DNA of 64,000 bases from Bacteroidota bacterium. Lineage in GTDB: Bacteria; Bacteroidota; Bacteroidia; Flavobacteriales; Flavobacteriaceae. The position numbers and the translations under genes were made by a program. The stretch is taken from positions 1 through 64,000 of the forward strand of contig JAJYSY010000001.1 in assembly GCA_021793375.1 (NCBI GenBank), given 5' to 3'. Within the stretch, counting starts at the first letter, position 1, and each line of letters begins with the position of its first letter. Shown piece after piece: positions 28,098-36,603 of this stretch. Below the pieces are notes generated by a model, which saw only the letters and a program-made list of their open reading frames with translations, did no database searches and had not been told where the DNA came from.

Positions 28098-28745
28098 ATG
28101 AATTTGCAACATAGTTGTCCTTTATGTTTATCGACTGCCAATTTCTTTTGGCAGTCCGATAAAAAGGAAAATTATTATGCTTGCAAAACCTGTGAAGGCA
28201 TATTTTTATCTCCTCAAAACAGACTTTCCAAAGCAAAAGAATTCGAGCGTTATCAACTTCATGAAAACGACGTAAATGATCCGGATTATCAAAATTTTGT
28301 AAATCCTATTATACAAGCTGTTCAAAAAGATTTTTCAACAAATACTATAGGTTTGGATTTCGGATGTGGTTCAGGACCGGTAGCGGCAAAAATGCTGAGA
28401 GATAAAAATTATCAAGTCAATTTATATGATCCCTTCTTTTATAAAAAACCTGAGAGTTTAAAAAAACAATATGATTTTATTGTTTGTTGTGAAGTGATGG
28501 AACATTTTTATCATCCAAAAACGGAATTTGAAAAATTATATTCCTTATTAAAACCTAAAGGAAAATTATATTGTAAAACCAGTTTGATGAGTGAAGAAAT
28601 TGTAAATAATTTTGGAGAATGGTTTTATAAAGATGATCCGACTCATGTGTTTTTATATACGCCAAAAACGTTAGAAATTATCCAGAAAAATTACAGATTT
28701 TCTTCTTTTCAAATAGCAAAAGATTTTATTGTTTTCCAGAAGTGA
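28098..28745 (+). CDS. Class I SAM-dependent methyltransferase with N-terminal zinc ribbon
   Basis: 215 aa. An N-terminal CPLC...CKTC pair (residues 8-11 and 32-35) makes a likely zinc ribbon. The Rossmann methyltransferase fold follows, with motif I as GLDFGCGSGP and motif II acidic YDPFF. A CCEVMEHFYHP segment matches the post-I region of Methyltransf_11/23-type enzymes. The substrate is unknown; the zinc ribbon is compatible with RNA or protein targets. It is 1 nt from the DUF349 gene and so is part of that transcript. Confidence 0.85.
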   Translation: MNLQHSCPLCLSTANFFWQSDKKENYYACKTCEGIFLSPQNRLSKAKEFERYQLHENDVNDPDYQNFVNPIIQAVQKDFSTNTIGLDFGCGSGPVAAKMLRDKNYQVNLYDPFFYKKPESLKKQYDFIVCCEVMEHFYHPKTEFEKLYSLLKPKGKLYCKTSLMSEEIVNNFGEWFYKDDPTHVFLYTPKTLEIIQKNYRFSSFQIAKDFIVFQK

Positions 28746-28830
28746 TAATTAAGATTAGATTAACAAATAAAATCTTTGTAAGGCATTTGTTTTGCTGTTA
28801 AGTAATAGAAATTTAAAGATAATTTATAAG

Positions 28831-29442
28831 ATGAAAAAAATCATTACTTTTATTATATTGGTAAGTGTAACAACCTTAGGGTTTTCACAAGAAAAAACAA
28901 CTAAAGAAACCCCTGAAGGAAGTTGGACGGTTAATAAACAATATGATGAAGAAGGAAATTTAATTTCTAAAGATTCTACTTATTCTTATCACTCTTATAA
29001 CGGTAAAGCTATTACTAAAGCAGAAGCAGACAGTATTTATCAACAACTTAAAAAAGAGATACCTTCAGATTTTGCATCTTCAGCGTTTTTTAAAGATTTC
29101 AAATCAGAAGATATTCAAGATATTTTGGATGAAATAGATTTTCAATCTGTGGAAAATTTCCTCAATAATGAGGAATTAGGTGGATTTTTTGAGGAGTTTG
29201 ATTATGGAGGATTAAATGATTTGATAGAAAACTTTGATATTAATTCTTTTGACCATTCTTTTATAAAAGAATTTATAGATACACAAGATAAAGATATGCA
29301 GGATTTAATTCAAAAGTATATGAAAGATTTTGAATTGAATTTTAACGATCAAAAATCAGATGAAAATAAAATCAAAGCAGAAAAAGAACATTCTGAAAGT
29401 GAAGAGAATTTAATGAAGTCAGAATCGGCTCAGCACGTGTAA
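28831..29442 (+). CDS. Hypothetical secreted acidic protein
   Basis: 203 aa, not recognised. The start at 28831 gives a clean signal peptide (MKKIITFIILVSVTTLGFSQ); an earlier in-frame ATG at 28792 would bury it. The mature protein is strongly acidic. It begins with a short segment (PEGSWTVNKQYDEEGNLISKDS) resembling the start of many flavobacterial exported proteins, then a Phe/Asp/Glu-rich helical region of short irregular repeats (FLNNEELGG, EEFDYGG, ENFDINSF). It has no cysteine and no T9SS sorting domain. It is followed by a terminator. Confidence 0.7.
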   Translation: MKKIITFIILVSVTTLGFSQEKTTKETPEGSWTVNKQYDEEGNLISKDSTYSYHSYNGKAITKAEADSIYQQLKKEIPSDFASSAFFKDFKSEDIQDILDEIDFQSVENFLNNEELGGFFEEFDYGGLNDLIENFDINSFDHSFIKEFIDTQDKDMQDLIQKYMKDFELNFNDQKSDENKIKAEKEHSESEENLMKSESAQHV

Positions 29443-29482
29443 AAGTATTTTTTTACTAATCGGTTTTATAAAAATATTAATT

Positions 29483-29520
29483 ACCGCCTTAAGACAATTA
29501 ATTCTTGAGGTGGTTTTTTT
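29483..29520 (+). terminator. Terminator after the acidic secreted protein gene
   Basis: 12-bp stem ACCGCCTTAAGA (29483-29494) / TCTTGAGGTGGT (29503-29514) with two G-U pairs and an 8-nt loop, running into a T tract. Confidence 0.75.
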
Positions 29521-29604
29521 ATATTAAAAAATGGAACTTTTTATGGTGTTTGTATAAAAAGATAGTTGTTTTTGATAATTTAGGCGAATTATAAAAATAT
29601 TACT

Positions 29605-31501
29605 ATGAAACCTTATAAAACCCTTATTGTGTTTTGCGTTGTTTTGTTGATGACAAATTTTCTGTCTGCTCAACATATTCAACAACGTAAAAATATTACT
29701 AAAAACTATGATTTAAAGAAATTAAATCACTTATCTATTCAGCTTTCTCAAAAATTTTTGGAAGAAAGAAAATCAGCTTTAGATTATGCGAAAATACACG
29801 ATTTACCTTTGATGATAGAAAAAGAGAATGGAGAGAAATCTTATCTTTTTCGAATGGATAACAAAGGGAATTTGCTGTATGTAAAAGTAGATGGAAAAGC
29901 GGATGCTAAAACAATAGGAACGGATGAATTATATCCTCAAGGTGGATTGGGTTTATCTTTAGAAGGGGAAGGTATGAAAGCCGGAGTTTGGGATGCAGGA
30001 GCGGTGAGAGCTACACATGAATTATTAGAAGGAAAAGTGCTTCAACAAGATGGAGGAGAAGGAGAAAGTCCAAATCACGCTACTCATGTTGCGGGAATAG
30101 TTGCCGGTAAAGAATTGTCGGGAGGAATAGGAGAATTAGCAAAAGGGATGGCTTATAAAGCAAATATAGATGCTTATGATTGGTTTGATGACCTTGCGGA
30201 AATGTATAATGCAGCAGCAGATGGTTTGTTAGTTTCTAATCATTCTTATGGAATAGATTTAAGTCAAGTAGATGATTATCAGTCTATTTTAGGAAATTAT
30301 GATGAAGTCTCCGAAGCAGTAGATGATTTAATGAATTCTGCATCATACTACACATTGGTAACTTCAGCAGGAAATGATAGAAATGCAGGATATAATGCAT
30401 CACAAGGAGGATATAATTTGTTGGGAGGTTGGATGACAACAGCAAAAAATCCTATAGTAGTTGCTGCAGTAGAAAAAGGTCTTGATGTATCTCGGCCCTT
30501 CTAATGTGGTGATGTCTAACTTCAGCAGTTGGGGACCAACAATAGATAATAGGGTGAAACCTGATATTTCAGCACAAGGAGTAGAAGTGTTGTCCAGTAC
30601 AGCAAACTCCAATGATAGTTATGATTATTATAATGGAACCTCAATGGCGGCTCCCGGTGTAGCAGGCAGTTTATTGCTTTTGCAAGAGTTAAGCGCAGAT
30701 TTAAATCAAGGAGAATTCTTGAGATCTTCTACTTTAAAAGCAATTATAATTGCCACAGCGTTAGAAACCGGAGAAAATCCGGGACCTGACCCTAAATTTG
30801 GATGGGGATTGCTCAATACAGAAGCTGCAGCACAATTGATGTTGGATTCTCATGAAGGATCAAATGCTTTTTATCAAGAATTAAAATTAGAAGAAGAAAA
30901 CAATTCTTATAGCATAAAGGTTAAAGCAAACGATGAAGAAGAGTTGAAAGCGACTATTGCTTGGACAGATATTGCGGGAAACGGATTAGTAAATGATTTA
31001 GATTTGAGAATAACAGATAGTCAAGGTAATACTTTTTATCCTTGGCGTTTAAATCCTGGAGATATTACTGCGCCGGCTTTAAATGATGCAGATAATAATG
31101 TGGATAACGTAGAAAAAATATGGATAGAAAATGCTGTGGAAGGAGAGGAATATACTATAACAATCACACATAAAAATGAGTTGGAATCAGGAGAACAGGA
31201 ATTTGGTTTGGCAGTAACCGGAGTGCAGGAAGTTCCGCTTAGTAGTGAAAATCAGGAGCTTTCGGAAATAATGATTTATCCAAACCCAGCTACAGATCAA
31301 ATTAATATTGAATTAGAGCAGAGTAGTGGAGCAGTTGATTTACAGATTAATGATCTTAACGGACGTAAAGTTTTAATGCAAAAGATTGACGACTACTCTT
31401 CTTCTTATCAATTAGATATTTCTCATTTAGATACTGGAGTGTATTTTGTAGAAATTAAAACGAAAGGTAAAAAAGCAGTAAAAAAACTAATTGTAAAATA
31501 A
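29605..31501 (+). pseudogene. T9SS subtilisin-family protease, broken by a +1 frameshift
   Basis: Paralogue of the protease at 13.8 kb: signal peptide to about residue 22, Asp130 in GVWDAG, His158 in NHATHVAG and Asn in SAGND are in the first frame (29605-30504). Ser in GTSMAAP, the C-terminal beta region and the T9SS type A domain (MIYPNPATD, LDTGVYFVEI, KLIVK) are in a second frame ending at 31501. The frame changes at the A5 run 30473-30477. Removing one A restores VEKVLMYLGPSNVVMSNF, which aligns with AVPVYAGPGSVSMSSF of the paralogue. As read, translation ends at 30504 before the catalytic Ser. This is a true inactivating mutation or a homopolymer sequencing error; everything else in both halves looks intact. 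Confidence 0.88.
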
Positions 31502-31530
31502 ATTATTAGAAAAAATATCTTTACAATTTA

Positions 31531-31558
31531 AGCTCTCTATAATCGAAGAGCTTTTTTT
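31531..31558 (+). terminator. Terminator after the frameshifted protease
   Basis: Stem AGCTCT (31531-31536) / AGAGCT (31547-31552), 10-nt loop, then seven T. It lies 29 nt after the stop. Confidence 0.7.
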
Positions 31559-31664
31559 ATGCTAATCCAATAAAATAATAAGGATGAAAACACCATAAGT
31601 TATTTTAAAATTGTATTTTGCTCTGTTTTAAAAAATCAAATTAACTAACCATATATAAAAGTGT

Positions 31665-33509
31665 ATGTCAGGAATAATTGGATATGTAGGAAAAAAAGAA
31701 GCTTACCCTATACTTATACATGGATTGAATTGTTTTGAGTTTAGAGGTTATGACAGTGTTGGAGTAGTTACTGTGGACAAAAATGAATTTGAGCTGAGGA
31801 AATTTGCAGGTAAATTAGCCGAGTTTAAAGAAAAAAACGAAGCTAATCAACCTAAAGGAAATATAGGACTGGCACATTCTCGTTGGGCAACCCACGGAAT
31901 GGCAGATGAAAATAATGCTCACCCTCATGTTTCTTACTCCGGAAGATTGGCAATTGTGCACAAAGGAATTGTAGAAAACTATTCCAGTTTAAAAGAAAAA
32001 CTGATAAAAGATGGATTTGAATTTAAATCAGATACAGATTCAGAAGTATTGATCAATTGGATAGAACATATCCAAAGCAAAAGTCAAAAATCTTTGCAAG
32101 AATCTATACAAATTGCTTTAAACCAAGTAGTGGGAGCTTATTCTATAATTGTTTTAGATAAAGAAGAAAACGCTTTGTATGCTGCAAGAAAAGGAGCGCA
32201 ATTGGTAATTGGAGTAGGTGCTGAAGAAGAAGAGTTTATTATAACTACAGATACTTCTCCTTTAGGAGGATATACCTCGCAAGTAATTTATATGGAAGAA
32301 GAAGATGTTTATCGATTGGCGCCCGGAGAAAAAATAAATCTTCTCAATTTAGATAATCTGCAGAAATCTCCAGTGATAGAAGAATTTGAAGAAGAATTAC
32401 ACGCTATTGAAAAAGGTGATTTTGATCATTTCATGCTCAAAGAAATCTATGAGCAACCCAAAGCTATCATCGATTCTTACAGAGGGAGAATGAGCGCTGT
32501 GGAGGGTTGGATAAAATTAGGAGGAATTACAGAATACAGAAATAAATTAAACAAAGCAAAACGTATTGTTTTTGCAGCTTGCGGAACTTCTTGGCACGCT
32601 TCATTAGTCGGAAAATATCTTATAGAAGAATTAGCCGGAATCCAAGTTTCTGTAGAGTACGCATCAGAATTTCGTTATAGAAAACCTGTGATAGGAAATG
32701 AAGATGTGTTTGTGGCTATTTCTCAATCCGGAGAAACAGCAGATACTATTGCAGCAATTGAATTGGCGAAACATAAACAAGCGTTGATTTATGGAATTTG
32801 TAATTCTGTGGGTTCTACTATTTCAAAAATGTCTCACGCCGGATCATACACTCATGCCGGTCAGGAAATTGGAATTGCTTCCACAAAAGCATTCACTTCT
32901 CAAGTGGTGATTTTAACTTTAATGGCTTTGCAATTAGCAGATTATAAAGGAAATTTATCAAAAACACAACTCAATTCTATTTTGTATGAATTAGAGCAAA
33001 TTCCATCTAAAGTAGAAGAAATATTAAAGTTGGATGCAGAAGTTAAGAAAATAGCCAAAGTTTATCATCAAGCTAATAATTTCTTGTTTTTAGGAAGAGG
33101 AGCGAATTATCCTATAGCTTTAGAAGGAGCATTAAAGCTGAAAGAAATCTCTTATATCCATGCAGAAGGTTATCCTGCAGCAGAAATAAAACACGGTCCT
33201 ATTGCATTGATTGACGAAAATATGCCGGTGGTGGTTTTAGCTACAAATGATAGTGCTTATGATAAAATTGTTTCTAATATTCAAGAAATAAAAGCCCGAA
33301 AAGGAAAAGTTATTGCAATTGTAAATAAAGGAGATACCGTAATCAAAGAAATTGCAGATCACAGTATTGAAATTCCAAAAACTTTAGAACTTTTTGCACC
33401 ACTTCTTTCCGTGGTTCCTTTGCAGCTGTTGGCTTATCATATTGCAGTGTGGAGAGGAGCAGATGTGGACAGCCCGAGAAATCTGACAAAGTCTGTAACT
33501 GTAGAATAA
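31665..33509 (+). CDS. glmS: Glucosamine-6-phosphate synthase with altered glutaminase site
   Basis: 614 aa, collinear with GlmS, which makes glucosamine-6-phosphate from fructose-6-phosphate and glutamine for peptidoglycan and LPS. The isomerase half (about 290-614) is intact: ACGTSWHAS, SQSGETADT, ASTKAFTSQ, LKLKEISYIHAEGYPAAEIKHGP and the C-terminal PRNLTKSVTVE. The N-terminal class II amidotransferase half keeps FRGYDS, SRWATHG and SDTDSEV but starts MSGIIGY instead of MCGIxGY. The catalytic Cys is therefore Ser (codon TCA at 31668-31670), and the oxyanion Asn of HNGIIEN is Lys100 in HKGIVEN. Glutamine hydrolysis is expected to be lost or very weak. It may be an ammonia-using or regulatory paralogue. 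Confidence 0.9.
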   Translation: MSGIIGYVGKKEAYPILIHGLNCFEFRGYDSVGVVTVDKNEFELRKFAGKLAEFKEKNEANQPKGNIGLAHSRWATHGMADENNAHPHVSYSGRLAIVHKGIVENYSSLKEKLIKDGFEFKSDTDSEVLINWIEHIQSKSQKSLQESIQIALNQVVGAYSIIVLDKEENALYAARKGAQLVIGVGAEEEEFIITTDTSPLGGYTSQVIYMEEEDVYRLAPGEKINLLNLDNLQKSPVIEEFEEELHAIEKGDFDHFMLKEIYEQPKAIIDSYRGRMSAVEGWIKLGGITEYRNKLNKAKRIVFAACGTSWHASLVGKYLIEELAGIQVSVEYASEFRYRKPVIGNEDVFVAISQSGETADTIAAIELAKHKQALIYGICNSVGSTISKMSHAGSYTHAGQEIGIASTKAFTSQVVILTLMALQLADYKGNLSKTQLNSILYELEQIPSKVEEILKLDAEVKKIAKVYHQANNFLFLGRGANYPIALEGALKLKEISYIHAEGYPAAEIKHGPIALIDENMPVVVLATNDSAYDKIVSNIQEIKARKGKVIAIVNKGDTVIKEIADHSIEIPKTLELFAPLLSVVPLQLLAYHIAVWRGADVDSPRNLTKSVTVE

Positions 33510-33531
33510 GAATAGACTTTTTGTAATTATA

Positions 33532-33570
33532 AAAGCCTTCAGTTTTAAAATAATTGAAGGCTTTATTTTT
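33532..33570 (+). terminator. glmS terminator
   Basis: Stem AAAGCCTTCA (33532-33541) / TGAAGGCTTT (33555-33564), followed by a T-rich stretch interrupted by one A. Confidence 0.75.
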
Positions 33571-33593
33571 TGAAATTAAGAAATAAAAACCAT

Positions 33594-33625
33594 AAAAAAA
33601 GCTGTTTCAAAACGAAACAGCTTTT
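33594..33625 (-). terminator. rpsA terminator
   Basis: 12-bp stem AAAAGCTGTTTC (33597-33608) / GAAACAGCTTTT (33614-33625) with loop AAAAC. The A run on its left is the T tract for the minus-strand rpsA transcript. Confidence 0.85.
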
Positions 33626-33651
33626 ATCAATTTATCAAGATTGAAAATATA

Positions 33652-35520
33652 TTATTTTCCTTCTTTTTCCATTTTATCTTTTAGTGCTTGAAGTTCTGCG
33701 TTAGCATCACCTAAAGTAGATTTGGACTCTTCTTGTTTTTGCTTAGCTTTTTTAGCAGCTTGCTTAACAATCTTAGCTTCTTCTTCTCTAAAGATAGAAG
33801 TATGAGAAGCTACAACACGTTTAAACTCTTTGTTAAACTCAATGATGATTAATTCTACTTCTTCTCCTTTTTCTAAAGTAGAACCATCTTCTTTCTCCAT
33901 ATGACGTTTAGGAATGAAAGCAGTGATATCTTCATTAAATTCAACAGTAGCCCCTTTATTTCCTACTAATTCAGAAATTTTAGCGGTGTGTTTAGTTCCA
34001 ACAGCAAACTCTTGTTCATATTTATCCCAAGGATTTTCTTTGGTTTGTTTGTGTCCAAGACTTAATTTGCGCTCACCAACATCTAATTCTAATACAACAA
34101 CCTCAAGCTTATCACCAAGGTTTGCAAACTCAGAAGGATGTTTGATTTTTTCAGTCCAAGATAAGTCAGAAATATAGATCAATCCATCAATACCTTCTTC
34201 AAGTTCAACAAATACTCCAAAGTTTGTAAAGTTACGAACAACTCCGGTGTGTTTAGAACCTACAGGATATTTAGAAGTGATATCTGTCCAAGGATCCGGC
34301 GATAATTGCTTCATTCCTAAAGACATTTTTCTTTCTTCGCGATCTAAAGTTAAGATTTGCGCTTCTACTTCATCTCCTACTTCAACAAAATCTTGTGCTG
34401 AACGCAAGTGTGTACTCCATGACATTTCTGAAACGTGAATAAGTCCTTCAACGCCTTCTTCAATTTCAACAAAAGCACCGTAATCAGCGATAACAACAAC
34501 TTTTCCTTTAACCTTGTCTCCAACTTTAAGATCTTCGTCAAGTGCTTCCCAAGGATGTTTTTTCAGTTGTTTTAATCCTAATTGAATACGTGTTTTTGCT
34601 TCGTCAAAGTCAAGGATTACAACATTAAGTTTTTGATCAAGTTCTACCACTTCACTTGGGTGGTTGATACGAGACCAAGATAAATCAGTGATATGAACTA
34701 ATCCGTCAACACCGCCTAAGTCAACAAATACTCCGTAAGAAGTAATGTTTTTAACGGTACCTTCAAGAACTTGTCCTTTTTCTAACTGACCGATGATTTC
34801 TTTCTTCTGTTTTTCGATGTCAGCTTCGATAAGTGCTTTATGAGAAACTACTACGTTTTTGAATTCTTGGTTGATTTTCACCACTTTAAATTCCATAGTT
34901 TTTCCAACATACGCATCATAATCACGAATTGATTTTACATCGATTTGCGAACCGGGTAAGAATGCTTCAATTCCGAAAACATCTACAATCATTCCTCCTT
35001 TTGTTCTGCACTCAATTTCACCGGTTACGATAGTGTTGTCTTCATAAGCTTTGTTGATTCTTTCCCAAGCTTTGATTACACGAGCTTTACGATGAGAAAG
35101 AATTAACTGCCCTGAAGCATCTTCTCTAATATCAACATAAACGTCAACCATATCGCCCACAGCAAGATCGGGGTTATAACGGAATTCGTTTAAGGAAATT
35201 ACTCCTTCACTTTTTGCATTGATGTCAATAATTGCATCACGCTCAGTGATGTTGATTACTTTACCTTGAACAACTTCATTATCTAAAGTATCAACAAAAT
35301 TTTCCTCAACTAATTTTTCAAATTCGTCAAGCTTATCATCTTCAATTTTGTCAATTCCTTCTTCGAAATTGTGCCAGTCAAACTCTGCTAAGAATTTTTC
35401 AGGATCTTGGTGCTGAGTTTCAACTGCAGGTTGTGAATCAGCTTTCATTCCATCAATTGGAGTAGCTTCTAATTGTGGATTTTCAGTTGATTCTTGTTTT
35501 GTTTCTTTTTCTTCAGCCAT
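33652..35520 (-). CDS. rpsA: 30S ribosomal protein S1
   Basis: mRNA-binding ribosomal protein of 622 aa with six S1 (OB-fold) repeats, visible through their starts: VVQGKVINITERDAIID, VTGEIECRTKGGMIVD, LEGTVKNITSYGVFVD, VKGKVVVIADYGAFVE, HTGVVRNFTNFGVFVE and HTAKISELVGNKGATVE. The C-terminus is a Lys/Glu/Gln-rich tail and the N-terminus an acidic, disordered extension of about 80 aa. I start at the ATG at 35520 (MAEEKETKQ); an in-frame ATG at 35577 would add 19 unlike residues but cannot be fully excluded. It converges on glmS with a terminator for each. Confidence 0.95.
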   Translation of the reverse strand: MAEEKETKQESTENPQLEATPIDGMKADSQPAVETQHQDPEKFLAEFDWHNFEEGIDKIEDDKLDEFEKLVEENFVDTLDNEVVQGKVINITERDAIIDINAKSEGVISLNEFRYNPDLAVGDMVDVYVDIREDASGQLILSHRKARVIKAWERINKAYEDNTIVTGEIECRTKGGMIVDVFGIEAFLPGSQIDVKSIRDYDAYVGKTMEFKVVKINQEFKNVVVSHKALIEADIEKQKKEIIGQLEKGQVLEGTVKNITSYGVFVDLGGVDGLVHITDLSWSRINHPSEVVELDQKLNVVILDFDEAKTRIQLGLKQLKKHPWEALDEDLKVGDKVKGKVVVIADYGAFVEIEEGVEGLIHVSEMSWSTHLRSAQDFVEVGDEVEAQILTLDREERKMSLGMKQLSPDPWTDITSKYPVGSKHTGVVRNFTNFGVFVELEEGIDGLIYISDLSWTEKIKHPSEFANLGDKLEVVVLELDVGERKLSLGHKQTKENPWDKYEQEFAVGTKHTAKISELVGNKGATVEFNEDITAFIPKRHMEKEDGSTLEKGEEVELIIIEFNKEFKRVVASHTSIFREEEAKIVKQAAKKAKQKQEESKSTLGDANAELQALKDKMEKEGK

Positions 35521-35640
35521 TGCTGATAATTGTTTGTATTCTGTATGGATTCCAGAAAATCTATAGGCGGTCGGCATACAGAAGAAATTTAATAAATAAA
35601 TTATCCCTTTTTATTTTCTTATAAACCGCAAAAAGGAGTG

Positions 35641-35648
35641 CAAAGATA
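35641..35648 (-). promoter_or_regulatory. Candidate -7 element of the rpsA promoter
   Basis: The minus strand reads TATCTTTG. It predicts a leader of about 110-120 nt before the chosen ATG, long for this window and compatible with leader-mediated control of a ribosomal protein gene. Confidence 0.55.
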
Positions 35649-35801
35649 CAACAATATTTTGAAAGACAATTAATTGAGTTTGAAAATATAAGTGTTATTT
35701 AAATTGAAAAAAATGTAATCCTAAAAAAAGAAATACTTGTTAAACGTATAAAAACACAAGAAAATCAATGAAAATAAAAACTTCTCTATAATTAGTTTCT
35801 T

Positions 35802-35809
35802 TATCTTTG
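35802..35809 (+). promoter_or_regulatory. Candidate -7 element of the exonuclease promoter
   Basis: TATCTTTG ends 16 nt before the ATG at 35826, predicting a very short leader of about 10 nt. Confidence 0.5.
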
Positions 35810-35825
35810 TTGAAAAATAATTTTC

Positions 35826-36602
35826 ATGCAACTTAAATTAACTAAACCAATCTGTTTCTTTGATTTAGAAACAACAGGAACCAATATCGCAAATGATCGA
35901 ATTGTAGAAATTTCTATACTAAAAGTTTTTCCTAACGGAAATAAAGAAAGTCATACTTGGCGTGTAAATCCGGGTGTTCCTATTCCTCCGGAATCCAGTG
36001 CTATTCACGGAATTTATGATAAAGACGTAGCTGATGAACCCACTTTTAAAGAATTATCTCCCAAGGTGAGTGAGCTGATAAAAGGAGCAGACTTAGCAGG
36101 ATATAATAGTGATCGTTTTGATATTCCTTTGTTAGCAGAAGAAATGTTGAGAGCCGGAGTGGATTTTGATATGAAAAATGTGGCAGCTGTTGATGTACAA
36201 ACAATTTTTCATAAAAAAGAAAAACGAACTTTAGAAGCAGCTTATAAGTTTTATTGCGACAAAGAATTGATTGGTGCACACTCTGCAGAAGCAGATACCA
36301 ATGCAACTTACGAAGTTTTAAAAGCTCAGCTTTCTCGTTATGAGGATTTAAAAAATGATATGAAATGGTTGGCAGAATTTAGTACACATAAAAAATTTGC
36401 TGATTTTGCCGGATTCATAGCTTATAATAAAGAAGGAAAAGAAGTTTTTTCTTTTGGAAAACATCGCGGAAAATTAGTAGAAGATATTTTGGAAAAAGAA
36501 CCCGGTTATTTTGGGTGGATACAAAATGCAAACTTTCCTTTATATACCAAAAAAGTTTTAAGCAGAATTAAACTAAGAAAACTTGAAGAAAAATTAAATT
36601 AG
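35826..36602 (+). CDS. DnaQ-like 3'-5' exonuclease with C-terminal DUF3820
   Basis: 258 aa. The DEDDh exonuclease domain (about 5-170) carries Exo I as FFDLETTG (Asp13, Glu15), Exo II in the GYNSDRFDIPLL segment and Exo III in GAHSAEADT, with the conserved His and Asp. A C-terminal DUF3820 module (about 205-255; FSFGKHRGKLVEDI and GYFGWIQNANF) is attached. It resembles stand-alone epsilon-like exonucleases common in Bacteroidota. Whether it proofreads for Pol III or acts in repair cannot be told. An FAH-family gene starts one base after its stop. Confidence 0.9.
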   Translation: MQLKLTKPICFFDLETTGTNIANDRIVEISILKVFPNGNKESHTWRVNPGVPIPPESSAIHGIYDKDVADEPTFKELSPKVSELIKGADLAGYNSDRFDIPLLAEEMLRAGVDFDMKNVAAVDVQTIFHKKEKRTLEAAYKFYCDKELIGAHSAEADTNATYEVLKAQLSRYEDLKNDMKWLAEFSTHKKFADFAGFIAYNKEGKEVFSFGKHRGKLVEDILEKEPGYFGWIQNANFPLYTKKVLSRIKLRKLEEKLN

Positions 36603-36603
36603 T

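Larger units (their letters stand above)
35521..35825. other. Divergent intergenic region between rpsA and the exonuclease gene
   Basis: 305 bp. It holds the long rpsA leader (about 120 nt from the -7 box at 35641-35648 to the ATG), an AT-rich core without recognisable structure (35649-35800) and the -7 box of the exonuclease gene. I see no RNA gene or conserved ORF here. Confidence 0.7.

Noticed and set aside
30470-30510. Programmed +1 frameshifting in the second subtilisin
   Set aside because: No known programmed shift signal or rare/stop codon arrangement is visible at the site, and the intact paralogue has no shift. Mutation or sequencing error is simpler.
31502-31664. glmS ribozyme or riboswitch upstream of glmS
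   Set aside because: The 163-nt gap is AT-rich and contains the preceding terminator; I see no pseudoknot-like conserved core.
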